The notes: generated by a model from the letters alone, not told the origin. DNA of 64,000 nt from Heliomicrobium modesticaldum Ice1 (GCF_000019165.1 NC_010337.2:909501-973500); one strand, 5' to 3'; numbered from the stretch's first letter, positions 10,692 to 20,368 are shown. Numbers and translations: made by a program.

Positions 10692-11121
10692 TGAATCTAT
10701 GTTCCTCCTTCACGGTGATCAAGAGGGAGTTGTCGCTCAGCTTGCGCTGATCAAACTGCAGTTCATATTCCAGATTGATGGAGCCGCCTTTGTCGCCCAG
10801 GTCCACCTGCACCTTGGAGGGGAGGACGCCCATGTGCATGCTGCCATAGGGGGTGACATAGACCGACTCGTTGAGGACGCCTTCCTCGAAGGTCTGCTTC
10901 AGTTCTGAGCGACCCATGCGGTTCAGGGTCACCCGGTTCGCTTCGACCTTCAGGGCGGTCGTCGTCCCTTCCATCCCGGAAATCTCAGATTCGTTATAGA
11001 CGATGTAATAGGAGTTGGGCTTGATGAACATCCTGCCTTCCGTGACGAGATGGATGGTGTCTGTTTCCCCAACGTCGTTCCTTTGGGTTCCCAGGACCGA
11101 TACCAGCACGTCCTTTTTCAT
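10678..11121 (-). CDS. DUF1934 (YwiB-like) beta-barrel protein
   Basis: 147 residues with the DUF1934 pattern: an early TEGRMFIKPNSYYIVYNESE, then TTALKVEANRVTLNRMG, SMHMGVLP, and a final INLEYELQFD segment. The family adopts a small calycin-like barrel; its role is not established. I chose ATG 11121 (MKKDVLVSV) because AGGAAAGAGGG precedes it; an in-frame ATG further upstream would add 25 residues without family support. It overlaps argS, with which it is conserved as a neighbour. Confidence 0.85.
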   Translation of the reverse strand: MKKDVLVSVLGTQRNDVGETDTIHLVTEGRMFIKPNSYYIVYNESEISGMEGTTTALKVEANRVTLNRMGRSELKQTFEEGVLNESVYVTPYGSMHMGVLPSKVQVDLGDKGGSINLEYELQFDQRKLSDNSLLITVKEEHRFSELR

Positions 11122-11254
11122 CTGAACGCCCTCTTTCCTATAAAATTGCCTTAACAATTCGGTGACAGACAGCCATTTCCTCCCGCCTGCCACCATTTTT
11201 CCCGGGAATTTGTGTTCTTAGGATCGTACAAGGGCATGCTTGTCCCCTTTGCTT

Positions 11255-11962
11255 TCAGCGTCCGCCGGTGGCTCGCAGCTTCAACTCCTCCAGGTCGCAG
11301 ATGACGATCTGCTGGCGCTCCACCTCCAGGATCTTCAGGCGCTCGTACTCGGCCAGGATGCGGGAGACCGTTTCCCGGGAGGTGCCGACGATCTGGGCCA
11401 GTTCCTGGCGGGTCAGATTGAAATCGATGCGGGTTCCCCGGCTGTCGGGGACGCCGTAATCATGGGCCAGCTTGAAGAGGCGCGCCGCCACCCGCCCATG
11501 GGTGTCGAGGAGGGCGAGGTTTTTCATATGGCGGTAAGCCTGGCGGAGCCGCCGCGCCTCCACCTGGAGGCAAGCCGCCGCCAGCGAAGGATGGTCCGAG
11601 ACGAGCTGCCGGAACTCCTTCAGGGGCAGCCGGCTCACCCGGGCCGGTTCCATCGTCTCCGCCGTGTAGGGGCTCGGCCCCGGATCAAAAGCGACGATCT
11701 CGCCGAAGATGTCGCCGGGGTCGACGATCGACAGCACCTTCTCCTGGCCGTCGGGGTTCATCTTGGCCAGCCGCACCTTGCCCTCATGGAGGAAGTAGAC
11801 AGCGTCAGCCGGCTCTCCCTCCTGCAAGAGGGGCTGGCGTCTTTTCAACACCCGTTCCCCCACCTGATTGGCCAATTCCCGCAAAACCCCCTCCGGCAAG
11901 GAGGCCAGCACATCGATCGCCCTCAGGGACTCCCAGTCGATGATTTTGATCGCCTCCCTCAC
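11255..11962 (-). CDS. Crp/Fnr-family transcription regulator
   Basis: 235 residues: a cyclic-nucleotide-binding-type beta-roll ([28 protein letters not shown]) joined to a C-terminal Crp winged helix with recognition helix [19 protein letters not shown]. The effector is unknown, and the Cys set of a true FNR iron-sulphur cluster is absent. The GTG start overlaps the stop of speD by four bases (GTGA), so the regulator and speD are cotranscribed and probably translationally coupled. Control of polyamine or stress genes is possible but only inferred. Confidence 0.88.
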   Translation of the reverse strand: MREAIKIIDWESLRAIDVLASLPEGVLRELANQVGERVLKRRQPLLQEGEPADAVYFLHEGKVRLAKMNPDGQEKVLSIVDPGDIFGEIVAFDPGPSPYTAETMEPARVSRLPLKEFRQLVSDHPSLAAACLQVEARRLRQAYRHMKNLALLDTHGRVAARLFKLAHDYGVPDSRGTRIDFNLTRQELAQIVGTSRETVSRILAEYERLKILEVERQQIVICDLEELKLRATGGR

Positions 11963-12831
11963 ACCTTGGGAATGTTCCGCCCCGAGAAGATCTCATACAT
12001 CTCTTTCTTCAAGCGTTGCTTGATCTTTTTCTTCTCGCCGGGCAACAGTTCTTTCTTGGCTGTTCCGAATAAATAATTGTCCAGGTCGAATTCCTTCAGC
12101 AACATCTTGGTGTGAAAGATGTTGTCCTGATAGACGTTCACATCGATCATCTGATAGAGTTCCCGCGTTTCCTTGGCGATGTAATTCTGAATCGAGTTGA
12201 TCTTGTGGTCAATGAAATATTTTTTCCCGCTCACATCGCGGGTGAAGCCGCGCACCCGGTAGTCGGCGATGACGATATCAGAGCTGAAGCTGTTGATCAG
12301 GTAGTTCAGCGCCTTCAACGGCGAGATCATGCCGCAGGTGGATACGTCGATGTCGGCCCGGAAGGTGCTGATCCCTTTGTCCGGATGGCTTTCCGGGTAG
12401 GTGTGCACGGTGATGTGGCTCTTGTCCAGGTGGGCCGCTACCGCATTGGGGATGAGCAGGGCGCAGTCTTCACCTGCCTTCCCGTCTCCATTGTCGCAGT
12501 CGGTTGCGCTCCCTATTGCGTTCCCGTTGCCCTGCCCATTTTCGACGTCCTGCTCCACCTTGCCCTCCGAGATCAGCATGGTCACGCTGGCGCCCTGGGG
12601 ATCGTAATCCTGCTTGGCGATGTTGAGGATATTGGCGCCGATGATGTTGGCCACCTCGATCAGGATGTTGGTCAGGCGCTCCGAGTTGTACTCCTCGTCG
12701 ATATACTCAATATAGGCCTTGCGGTGTTCCGGTGTTTTGGCGTAACAGATATCATACATGTTGAAGCTCAGCGTCTTGGTCAGGTTGTTAAACCCGTAGA
12801 GCTTCAGCTTTTTAATCGATTTGATCTCCAT
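11959..12831 (-). CDS. speD: S-adenosylmethionine decarboxylase, E. coli SpeD type, with an internal insert
   Basis: 290 residues of the longer (enterobacterial) AdoMetDC type. The pyruvoyl-forming Ser is Ser138 in [13 protein letters not shown], where the proenzyme cleaves itself. The product, decarboxylated AdoMet, feeds spermidine synthesis. Residues 91-122 (Gly/Asn/Asp-rich, starting [12 protein letters not shown]) look like an extra loop next to the cleavage site. I chose ATG 12831 for its GGGGAGAAGAGG site; upstream ATGs lack one. It precedes the Crp-type gene in an overlapping pair. No spermidine synthase gene lies nearby. Confidence 0.9.
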   Translation of the reverse strand: MEIKSIKKLKLYGFNNLTKTLSFNMYDICYAKTPEHRKAYIEYIDEEYNSERLTNILIEVANIIGANILNIAKQDYDPQGASVTMLISEGKVEQDVENGQGNGNAIGSATDCDNGDGKAGEDCALLIPNAVAAHLDKSHITVHTYPESHPDKGISTFRADIDVSTCGMISPLKALNYLINSFSSDIVIADYRVRGFTRDVSGKKYFIDHKINSIQNYIAKETRELYQMIDVNVYQDNIFHTKMLLKEFDLDNYLFGTAKKELLPGEKKKIKQRLKKEMYEIFSGRNIPKV

Positions 12832-12894
12832 CCTCTTCTCCCCACGCATTCCTATTTTTCTGGCCGAGTTTTTGCTCATTTTCTCAACAAGTTG

Positions 12895-12924
12895 ATTATC
12901 CGCTTGATGGCGGGATAGTGTCAA
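12895..12924 (-). promoter_or_regulatory. sigma-A type promoter of the speD operon
   Basis: On the minus strand TTGACA (12919-12924) and GATAAT (12895-12900) are separated by 18 bases, about 60 bases before the chosen speD start. This is a near-consensus vegetative promoter. Confidence 0.65.
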
Positions 12925-13096
12925 GAATCAACCCATATGTTATTTATTCGCCAAGGACGCCGTTTTTTCATTGATTCGACAGGCACGCCTTTTGCAAAAA
13001 GCCCTTTTATCGGCCTATTCCGATCCCGACAGATATGGCATAATCGAAGTACACCTTTTGTATAAGCGCCGAAAAAGGAAGAGAGGGATTGCCGCG

Positions 13097-14104
13097 ATGG
13101 CGAATGAAACTGCCCATACCATGGATGTATCCCAACTGCTTCATCAACTCAAAGAAGCGAACAACGAGATGGGAAAAGTAGTAAAGACCATCGACCACAT
13201 CACCAAGCAAACGAACCTTTTGGCCTTAAATTCCGCCATCGAGGCTGCACGGGCAGGCGAAGCGGGCCGCGGCTTCAGCGTCGTCGCAGCCGAGATCAAG
13301 AAGCTGGCTGACCGCAGCTTCGCTGCCACGAAAGAGAGCACCGATCTGATCGGCAACATCCAGAGCAAGGCGAACGACGTCATCGCCGTCCGCACCGCCG
13401 ATGTGGCCTACGATACGATCGACAAGATCGATCGCAACCTCTTCGAGCGCAACTGCGACGTGCAGGCCTGGGCCACCTTCGACAAGATCAAAGCCTGCCT
13501 CCGCGAAGAGTCGCCGGCCCATGTAGCCAGCGCGACGGCATTGATGAAAAAAATCGTCGACATCTATGAGGTCTATTACGACCTGTATCTGGTCAACCGA
13601 TCCGGCCGGATCGTCGCCTCCGGCGTGGACAAGTCGGTCGTCGGTCTGGACATGTCGAGCCGGGAATGGTTTGCCGAAACGATGCGCCGCAACGACGTAT
13701 ACGTGACCGACATGTACTACTCCGACGCGGTCAAAGGCCACACGGTCGCCTATTCCTGCCCCGTTCGCGATGAAGACGGCAGCGTGCTGGGCGTCTTTTC
13801 TACCCGATTCAACTGGAACTATATCTATGATATCATCGATTCGGCGCGCATCGGCAGCACCGGCGACATCTTTGTCATCAACAAGGCCGGCCTGGTCATC
13901 GGCGCCCGCAACCGCGCCGGGATTTTGCAAAAAGACCTCAGTCACCTGCAGGCGGCGCAGAGAGCCATGGCCGGCGAGACCTATGGTTTTACCATCGAGC
14001 GGGACGACAAGGGCAAGCTGCTGATCTTCGGCTACGCCCGGACGAGAGGGTACAACGCCTACAAAGGAAAAGACTGGTCTGTTATCGTCAGTGAAGCCCT
14101 GTAA
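13097..14104 (+). CDS. soluble chemoreceptor-like protein: short MCP signalling domain followed by a Cache sensor
   Basis: 335 residues. Residues 24-90 are a methyl-accepting chemotaxis signalling hairpin ([33 protein letters not shown]). Residues from about 130 to the end are a Cache-type sensor ([57 protein letters not shown]). There is no signal peptide, membrane span or HAMP domain, and the domain order is the reverse of a normal receptor. The signalling arm is far shorter than in full MCPs. The ATG at 13097 has GAAGAGAGGGA upstream; the gene stands alone between speD and a bidirectional terminator. Confidence 0.8.
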   Translation: MANETAHTMDVSQLLHQLKEANNEMGKVVKTIDHITKQTNLLALNSAIEAARAGEAGRGFSVVAAEIKKLADRSFAATKESTDLIGNIQSKANDVIAVRTADVAYDTIDKIDRNLFERNCDVQAWATFDKIKACLREESPAHVASATALMKKIVDIYEVYYDLYLVNRSGRIVASGVDKSVVGLDMSSREWFAETMRRNDVYVTDMYYSDAVKGHTVAYSCPVRDEDGSVLGVFSTRFNWNYIYDIIDSARIGSTGDIFVINKAGLVIGARNRAGILQKDLSHLQAAQRAMAGETYGFTIERDDKGKLLIFGYARTRGYNAYKGKDWSVIVSEAL

Positions 14105-14132
14105 GGCCGTCTGCCGAAAATAGCACCACAAT

Positions 14133-14174
14133 AAAAACCGCCCTTTCGCAGTGTACGCCGGAAAGGGCGGTTTT
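14133..14174. terminator. bidirectional terminator between the chemoreceptor-like and response-regulator genes
   Basis: AAAACCGCCCTTTC pairs perfectly with GAAAGGGCGGTTTT around a 13-base loop, with A and T runs on both flanks. It can end both the plus-strand gene (stop 14104) and the minus-strand response regulator (stop 14178). Confidence 0.9.
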
Positions 14175-14177
14175 GCC

Positions 14178-14618
14178 TTATTCTTCTGCCTCCAGAAGGT
14201 CGCTGGCCGAGAAGGTTTTGCTGAGCGGTTGCGCCTTTTCCGGCGCTTCCTTGCCGACGATCTGGTCGATCCGCTCGAGCAGCACCTTGGGCTCATAGGG
14301 CTTCAGGATATATCCGGCCACGCCGGCCGCCTTGGAGCGCAGCACGTCGGCCGTTTTGCTGCTGGAGGTGACCATCATGACCGGGATCGACTTGGTCCGC
14401 CAATCGCGCTGCAACTCGGCGATGGTCTGGAAGCCGTCCATGATGGGCATCATGATGTCGAGCAACAGCAGCTGCGGCGGCGGCTGGAGGCGCTTGGCCA
14501 TCTCGACCACATCCCGCCCATTGTGGGCGATGAAAACCCGATGCCCCTGGGGGCTCAGGATTTTTTTTAACAATTCGCAGTTTGCAACATTGTCTTCGCC
14601 GATCAGGATCCGCGCCAC
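14178..14618 (-). CDS. single-domain response regulator
   Basis: About 146 residues: one receiver domain with acidic pocket GEDN, phosphoacceptor Asp in LLLLDIMMP, switch Thr/Ser in MMVTSSS and Lys in ILKPYEP, plus a 25-residue C-terminal tail without a known output domain. The start is uncertain: GTG 14618 (reading ARILIGEDN) fits the domain boundary and has only a weak GGAG site. It follows the histidine kinase by 75 bases and is probably its partner. Confidence 0.8.
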   Translation of the reverse strand: MARILIGEDNVANCELLKKILSPQGHRVFIAHNGRDVVEMAKRLQPPPQLLLLDIMMPIMDGFQTIAELQRDWRTKSIPVMMVTSSSKTADVLRSKAAGVAGYILKPYEPKVLLERIDQIVGKEAPEKAQPLSKTFSASDLLEAEE

Positions 14619-14692
14619 GGTAACCACGCTCCGTATTGTATGATATCCTTCAGTGTATCCCTTCGTTCGCAAGCAGGCTATGATTTTTACCG

Positions 14693-16672
14693 CTAAAAAC
14701 CAGTATAATGGAAGTTGTTCGCAGTGGAAAGGGATGCTTGAGAAAAATCAACGCTACAGGGAAAATGTACAAAAAAGGTGGTCCCCTGTTCCCCCGTTTC
14801 TACAGTCATGCGGGCCCGGTGGCGAACGACAATATTTTGGCAGACCGCCAGTCCCAGCCCTGTCCCCTGTTCCTTCGTCGTGAAGAAGGGTGTGCCCAAC
14901 TGGGCTAGTGCATCGGGGCTGATCCCGCTTCCCTGATCGCAGACGGCCAGCACCACCGCATCACCTTCACGATAGCTGCGGATGATCAGCTCCCCGCCTT
15001 CCCCCATCGCTTCGAGACCGTTGCGAACCAGGTTGAGCACCAGCTGGCGGATCTCCTTTTCTCCGAGATACGTTTCCGGAATGGGGCCCAATTCCAGCCG
15101 GATGGCTTTTTTGCCTAAAGAGGCGTCCGCCTCCAGGAGGGGATAGAGCGCTCGGATGATGGCGTTCAGATTTTGCAGGCGGAGATCATCCACCTTATGT
15201 TTGGCCAGGGACAAGAACTCAGAGATGATCGCGTTGGCGCGGTCGAGCTCTTCAATCATCAGGTCGAAGTGCTCCCAATGGTTCGCCAATTCGTCTTTTG
15301 CCCTCAGAATCTGAAGAAAACCGCGCACCGTTGTCATGGGGTTGCGGATCTCATGGCCGATACCGGCAGCCATCTGCGCCACCAGATTCAGCCGGTCGAG
15401 GCGGGCAAACTCCCCTTCCAACTTGCGGATCTCCGTGATATCGTTGACTGAATAGAGGTGGCAGGCCCGTCCCTCCAGCTGGATCACCTCTGCCGACACG
15501 AGCCAGATCCGGGCCTCCCCTCTTTTGGCGGTGATCTTGCGCTCTATATTGCGAAAGGCGCCTTGGACAGGAGCGCCTGTCACGGCTGGGGCGCCTAGGG
15601 GCGAGGCGCTCGCGGGGAATCCGCCCGGTACCGCTCCGCCTCTCTCTTCTTTGATGAGGCCCAGCTCCGGCAACTGTTGCCCGATCACCTCGTCCCGTTC
15701 GTACCCGGTGGCTTGCAGGAAGCTCTCGTTGACTTCTATGAAGCGTCCGTCCTCCATGGAAGTGATGCACATAGGGTGGGGATTGGCGTGAAAGGCTTTG
15801 GTGAATCTCGCCTCCGACGTGGTCAGGGCGTTGACGGCCTGCATCCGTTTGGTCACCTCCCGAGCAAGGTTCCGCTTCACCCGCCGGATATGGCGCGAGT
15901 TCGCCCGCACCTTATCGACCAGCGGATTCAATTCCGGGAGCACATTCGGCGGCACCTGATCGTCATCCACCATGGCAGCCATACCAAAACCCTCGATCTC
16001 CGCGCGAAAACGGGTGAAAATCTGCCACGCGCAAGCGATCAGGATCCCCGCCAGGATGGTCTCTACGACGATCACCTCGGCCGTCCGCAACAGGACGGGA
16101 AGATGAAAGTCTGTCAGCCGGACGAAAGCGACGCAATAGAGCGATTGCTCGCCGGCGATCGGCTGAACCAGGCCGAGGACCGGGGAGTTCCACCATCCCA
16201 TGAAAGCCGGTTCGCTTCGCTCTGTCCCATTAAGCAACGTCAGGGAGGAAGCCAGTTCTGCTTGTTCCTGCTCTGAAAAACTTGAAATGCCTGTACTTCG
16301 CAGGGAAAAAATATAGTCCAGCACGCGGATGCGGTATTGCTCTTGGCGACGCAAAGCGAGAAACTGGCCTTGCGCTCTCGAGTAGTACCCGACCGTCAAG
16401 CCGGGATACATCCGAGAGATGTCGTCGCTCGCCTCTGGCCAGCGCCCGGCAGAAGCCCCTTTCTCCAACTCTACAGCGGCGGCGACGAGATCGTTCGACC
16501 GCTCAAAGCGCTCTTTTTTCAAAAAGCCCATGTGAACGATTCCGCTCAGCAAAAATGTATGGAGAAGGACAAGGAGCACCATGGCCAGGTAAAAGCGTTT
16601 CGTGATCGACAAGGGGAGCAGTTTTCTCCACCCGGTCTGACAGGGGACGTGGAACCGTGCCTGAGTATGCAT
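14693..16672 (-). CDS. membrane sensor histidine kinase with PAS domain
   Basis: About 659 residues. A membrane span near residue 30, an extracytoplasmic stretch of about 150 residues, and a second span near residue 210 enclose the sensor. Then come a PAS domain (FHANPHPMCITSMEDGRFIEVNESF) with an atypical Gly/Ala/Pro-rich insert, a HisKA domain (GIGHEIRNPMTTVRGFLQIL, phospho-His) and an HATPase domain (GTPFFTTKEQGTGLGLAVCQNI). The HisKA/HATPase wording resembles Bacillus sporulation kinases such as KinB/KinE, so a feed into Spo0F is possible but unproven. The ATG at 16672 has GGGAGGG upstream. The response regulator follows. Confidence 0.87.
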   Translation of the reverse strand: MHTQARFHVPCQTGWRKLLPLSITKRFYLAMVLLVLLHTFLLSGIVHMGFLKKERFERSNDLVAAAVELEKGASAGRWPEASDDISRMYPGLTVGYYSRAQGQFLALRRQEQYRIRVLDYIFSLRSTGISSFSEQEQAELASSLTLLNGTERSEPAFMGWWNSPVLGLVQPIAGEQSLYCVAFVRLTDFHLPVLLRTAEVIVVETILAGILIACAWQIFTRFRAEIEGFGMAAMVDDDQVPPNVLPELNPLVDKVRANSRHIRRVKRNLAREVTKRMQAVNALTTSEARFTKAFHANPHPMCITSMEDGRFIEVNESFLQATGYERDEVIGQQLPELGLIKEERGGAVPGGFPASASPLGAPAVTGAPVQGAFRNIERKITAKRGEARIWLVSAEVIQLEGRACHLYSVNDITEIRKLEGEFARLDRLNLVAQMAAGIGHEIRNPMTTVRGFLQILRAKDELANHWEHFDLMIEELDRANAIISEFLSLAKHKVDDLRLQNLNAIIRALYPLLEADASLGKKAIRLELGPIPETYLGEKEIRQLVLNLVRNGLEAMGEGGELIIRSYREGDAVVLAVCDQGSGISPDALAQLGTPFFTTKEQGTGLGLAVCQNIVVRHRARMTVETGEQGTTFFVHFPCSVDFSQASLSTANNFHYTGF

Positions 16673-16740
16673 GAGAAAACCCTCCCGTCTCTGGGGGACA
16701 TGCCGCACCGAGCGTGTCGAAAAGGCGTCAAAATAGAAAA

Positions 16741-16767
16741 AGGCTTAAAGCCAAAATGGTTAAGCCT
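16741..16767. repeat. 8-bp perfect inverted repeat in the kinase-LysR intergenic region
   Basis: AGGCTTAA and TTAAGCCT are separated by 11 bases in the 280-base divergent region. It could be an operator or a weak hairpin; neither flanking T run nor position decides this. Confidence 0.4.
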
Positions 16768-16950
16768 GACGCTCCCTCTTGCGTTCCTCAATTCCCATTT
16801 TTATCGTTTCTTCGAGAAAAATCTGCAAACTCCTTCAAGGATGTGTAGGTGAGCTTGAAAAGCGAGTACCAGTCGCTCGTGAAAGCAGCCTTCGGGAGAC
16901 AACATAAGGCCAAGGCCGCCTGATTCAAGAGGCAAGGAGAAGATATCGCC

Positions 16951-17916
16951 ATGCTCGACAGCCAACTAGCGATCTTTAAAACGGTCGTTGACAAAGGCAG
17001 CATATCCCTGGCGGCACAGGAGCTGCATATGACCCAGTCGGCCGTCAGCCAGCAGATCCTGAACCTGGAGGCGCACTTTTCCGTCAAACTTTTTGACCGC
17101 CTTCATCGGCGGCTGTTGATCACGACTGCCGGCAAGACGCTCTACCCCTTTGCCGTCGAATTGGAACAACTCTATGGACGGGCGCGCAATGCCATGCAGG
17201 AACTGACGCAGGATATCAGCGGGCTGCTCCGCATCGGCGCCAGCATGACTATCGGCGAGTACCTGCTGCCCAAGCTGCTTGTCCTCTTCCGGCAGACCCA
17301 CCCGCGGGTGTCCATTGCCATGGATGTGTCTAATTCCGATCACATCACCGCCATGGTCGCCACGGGACAACTGGATCTGGGATTCATCGAAAGCCCGGAC
17401 CAGCTCCCCGGCGTGCTCACCGCCTTTCCCTGCGGCGGCGACCAACTGGTGATCGTCGGGCCAGCCGACACCGCGGACAGCGCGCCCCTTTCCCTGGCGG
17501 AGCTCTTTCAGCACCACTGGGTGCTGCGGGAACCCCTGTCGGGAACGCGCCGTTTTTTTGAACAGTTTCTCCAATCCCGCGGCGCCCAACCTGCCGATCT
17601 GCAGGTGGTGATGGAGCTGGGCAGCACCCAGGCGATCAAGGAGGCGGTGAAAGCCGGACTTGGCTTCTCCGTCCTCTCCCGGTTCGCTGTCACGGAGGAA
17701 GTCGCTCAACAATCGCTGGCGATCATCCCCCTGGCCGAGGGGCCCATCGACCGGACTTTTACACTCTTTTACCATCGTGAGAAGTTCACGACCTTGGCGG
17801 TGGACTCCTTTCTGGACTTCATCCTCCACCAGGTCATCTCGCCGGCGTCGCCCAAGTCGCGAGCACAGGCTGATGAATCGCCCGAGGAGGGGCAGCCTTT
17901 CCGGGAGAACCTGTAG
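16951..17916 (+). CDS. LysR-type transcription regulator (CysL/YeiE-like)
   Basis: 321 residues: N-terminal winged helix (SISLAAQELHMTQSAVSQQILNLE) and a LysR substrate-binding domain (LRIGASMTIGEYLLPKLL). Regulators of the CysL/YeiE branch often sit beside YeiH-type exporters, and here the adjoining gene is one. The two genes converge, with only two bases between their stop codons and no hairpin, so their transcripts must overlap. Sulphur or oxidative-stress regulation is inferred from relatives only. Confidence 0.88.
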   Translation: MLDSQLAIFKTVVDKGSISLAAQELHMTQSAVSQQILNLEAHFSVKLFDRLHRRLLITTAGKTLYPFAVELEQLYGRARNAMQELTQDISGLLRIGASMTIGEYLLPKLLVLFRQTHPRVSIAMDVSNSDHITAMVATGQLDLGFIESPDQLPGVLTAFPCGGDQLVIVGPADTADSAPLSLAELFQHHWVLREPLSGTRRFFEQFLQSRGAQPADLQVVMELGSTQAIKEAVKAGLGFSVLSRFAVTEEVAQQSLAIIPLAEGPIDRTFTLFYHREKFTTLAVDSFLDFILHQVISPASPKSRAQADESPEEGQPFRENL

Positions 17917-17918
17917 GG

Positions 17919-18962
17919 CTACAGCCCGAGAAGGGCCATGCCGAAACGCCCGAATAGACTGAGCAGGATCGAGCCGCCCAGTCCCATCAGCACCGGCGCA
18001 AGACCCACTCGCTTGAAATCGCCGGCCCATACATTCAATCCCATCCCGGCCATCGCCATGGCCAATAAAAACAGGCTGGCGGTGACCAATCCGGCGGAAA
18101 GGGCCGGCGAAAAGACATGATAGGTGTTCAGCAGGGCCATGACCAGGAAGGCTAATACAAACCAGGGGACCGGAAGGCGGGGCTTGTCCTGGGCTTCGTC
18201 CCGGAGCTTGTCGTCAGGCTTGCCGTCGAGGTCTGAAGCCCTGCCAGCGCCGCCGGCGCGCCCTCGATAATGCCAGTCAAGGGCCATGACGACAGGCGCC
18301 AAGAGGATCACCCGGCCCAGTTTTACCAGGATGGCCTGGTCGCTGCCGATCGCGCCAGCCGGCGCCGCTGCTGCGACCACATGGGCGATCTCATGCAGTG
18401 TCGCGCCGACAAAGGTCCCGTACTGCTGCGGGGTCAGGGCGAGCACCGGCAGCATAACCGTGTACATAACCGTGAAAAGGGTACCCAGCAGGGAGATCAG
18501 CGTCACTGACAAGGCCACCTCTTCGTCTTTGGCCCTCACGGCCTGGGCAGCCGCGCCGATCGCCGCGGCGCCGCACACGCCGGTCCCGACAGCGATCAGC
18601 GTTGTCAGCCTTTCTTCGACAGAAAGCCTCCTCCCCAGGAAAAGGATGACCGTCACGGCGAAGACGATCACAGACAGGTCTAGGGCCAGCATGCGCCACC
18701 CGGCAGCGGCGATATCGGCGAGATTGAGCCGCACCCCCATGAGGATGATGCCGAGCCGCAGCAACACCTTCGCCGAGAAAGCGAAACCAGGTTTCAAGGG
18801 GACCAACCGGTCGCCCGCCACGGCGCGCATCGCCATCCCCAGCAGGATGGCTGTGACCAACGCGCCGAATACAGTAAAGGGGAAAAAGCGAACCATCTGT
18901 TGGGCCGACAGCGCCAGCAACGCCGTCAACAGAATTCCGCCAGCCGTCCATCGGTGTTGCAT
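17919..18962 (-). CDS. YeiH-family (UPF0324) membrane protein, putative sulphur-compound exporter
   Basis: About 347 residues with around ten hydrophobic segments. Family marks are VLLRLGIILMGVRLNLADI, AVGTGVCGAAAIGAAAQAVRAKDEEVALSVTLISLLGT and GATLHEIAHVVAAA. The loop near residues 245-265 is charged. GAGGAGGGATGAT precedes the ATG at 18962; upstream in-frame ATGs lack a site. It converges on the LysR gene. Confidence 0.85.
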   Translation of the reverse strand: MQHRWTAGGILLTALLALSAQQMVRFFPFTVFGALVTAILLGMAMRAVAGDRLVPLKPGFAFSAKVLLRLGIILMGVRLNLADIAAAGWRMLALDLSVIVFAVTVILFLGRRLSVEERLTTLIAVGTGVCGAAAIGAAAQAVRAKDEEVALSVTLISLLGTLFTVMYTVMLPVLALTPQQYGTFVGATLHEIAHVVAAAAPAGAIGSDQAILVKLGRVILLAPVVMALDWHYRGRAGGAGRASDLDGKPDDKLRDEAQDKPRLPVPWFVLAFLVMALLNTYHVFSPALSAGLVTASLFLLAMAMAGMGLNVWAGDFKRVGLAPVLMGLGGSILLSLFGRFGMALLGL

Positions 18963-19067
18963 ATCATCCCTCCTCATCCAGGCATTATGGTAATGCCTCG
19001 ACGAGGCGGCTGTAAAATTACCTTTAACGATGTTTGACATCAGAAAAAACGATAGGGCGGCAAAGAC

Positions 19068-19113
19068 GATGGAAAGGCAAGATCGATGGAAAGGCAACAG
19101 CGATGGAAAGGCA
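19068..19113. repeat. ~17-bp tandem repeat, three copies, upstream of galE
   Basis: GATGGAAAGGCAACAGC and two near copies follow one another in the divergent region between the YeiH-type gene and galE. This 244-base interval shows no other feature I can support. Confidence 0.75.
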
Positions 19114-19206
19114 ACAGCGATAAAAGGGCGATACAGAAAAAGGAGCGAACAGCGGCCCCCCCGGGCATGGTCCCAGGGGAGCCGAGCAGCGGAGGCAGGA
19201 TGTTTT

Positions 19207-20178
19207 ATGAAATACCTCGTTACAGGCGGCGCCGGCTATATCGGCAGTCATACCGCCCTGGCCTTGTTGGCGGCAGGGGCGGAGGTGGTCATCCTCGACA
19301 ACCTGACAACAGGGCATCTATCGCTTGTCCCGAGAGGCGTCCCCTTCTACCGAGGCGATGTGGGCGACGCTGGATTGCTCCAAGAGATCTTCCATCAGCA
19401 CCGTATCGACGGTGTCCTGCATTTTGCCGCCAAAAGCCTTGTCGGCGAATCCATGGTCGCTCCGGGACACTATTTTCTCGCCAATACGGGACAGACGACG
19501 GCGTTGCTTCAGGCCATGGCCGAAGCCGGCGTCAGGCGCTTTGTCTTCTCCTCCACCGCCGCCGTCTACGGCGAACCGGATCAGGTCCCTATCCCGGAGG
19601 ACCACCCCGTTCGCCCGACCAACCCTTACGGTCTGTCGAAACACCTGATCGAAGCGATGCTCCCTTGGTTTGCGCGCGTCCATGGGCTGAAGTGGATAGC
19701 GCTCCGCTACTTCAACGTGGCCGGCGCCGATCCGGAAGGACGCAGCGGCGAACAGCACGACCCGGAGACTCACCTCATCCCCAACGTGCTCCAGGTGGCC
19801 CAGGGGAAGCGGGAATACCTCTCCCTTTTCGGCGACGACTATGCCACCCCGGACGGCACCTGCATCCGCGACTACATCCATGTGAGCGACCTGGCTGACG
19901 CCCATGTGCTGGCCCTGCAGGCGCTCGCCGCCGGGCACCCTTCCGGCTTCTACAACCTCGGCAACGGCCTGGGTTTTTCCGTCTTGCAGGTCGTCGAAAG
20001 AGCCCGCCAGGTGACGGGCCATCCCATCCCGCTGCGCATCGAGCCGCGCCGTCCCGGCGACCCCGCCGTCCTCGTCGCTTCCAACGCGCGAGCCATGGCT
20101 GAACTGGGCTGGCGACCCCGCTATGCCGATCTGTCGGTCATCATCGAGACGGCCTGGCGCTGGCAATCGCGGAAATAA
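19207..20178 (+). CDS. galE: UDP-glucose 4-epimerase
   Basis: 323 residues of the extended short-chain dehydrogenase family. NAD-binding TGGAGYIGSH is at the N-terminus, the catalytic Ser is in VFSSTAAVYG, YxxxK reads YGLSK, and the later YFNVAGADPEG and GTCIRDYIHVSDLA motifs are intact. It interconverts UDP-glucose and UDP-galactose for envelope sugars. ATG 19207 is preceded by GGAGG; the longer open frame upstream lacks family similarity. It stands alone on the plus strand. Confidence 0.93.
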   Translation: MKYLVTGGAGYIGSHTALALLAAGAEVVILDNLTTGHLSLVPRGVPFYRGDVGDAGLLQEIFHQHRIDGVLHFAAKSLVGESMVAPGHYFLANTGQTTALLQAMAEAGVRRFVFSSTAAVYGEPDQVPIPEDHPVRPTNPYGLSKHLIEAMLPWFARVHGLKWIALRYFNVAGADPEGRSGEQHDPETHLIPNVLQVAQGKREYLSLFGDDYATPDGTCIRDYIHVSDLADAHVLALQALAAGHPSGFYNLGNGLGFSVLQVVERARQVTGHPIPLRIEPRRPGDPAVLVASNARAMAELGWRPRYADLSVIIETAWRWQSRK

Positions 20179-20305
20179 AAAAAGTCCAGCATAGGGCCTG
20201 GTTTCCAAAACCACAACCAATCGACTTTATTACGGTTCCGGCACGCTGGCCAGCGTGGGCGAACTCACAGGGACAGACGGTGACAAAAAAATAGCGGTTC
20301 AGCAC

Positions 20306-20346
20306 AAAAAGTGGAGAATGCCCGGCGAAGGGCCTCTCCACTTTCT
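20306..20346. terminator. terminator between galE and the DHH phosphoesterase gene
   Basis: AAAGTGGAGA pairs with TCTCCACTTT, with a secondary GCCC/GGGC pairing inside the loop, and A and T runs outside. It lies between convergent genes and can serve both. Confidence 0.75.
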
Positions 20347-20368
20347 CATTCAAACTGGCAGATCTTCT

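Noticed and set aside
14693-16672. Calling the histidine kinase the KinA/KinB partner of Spo0F
   Set aside because: The similarity is at family level and it has a response regulator of its own next door.
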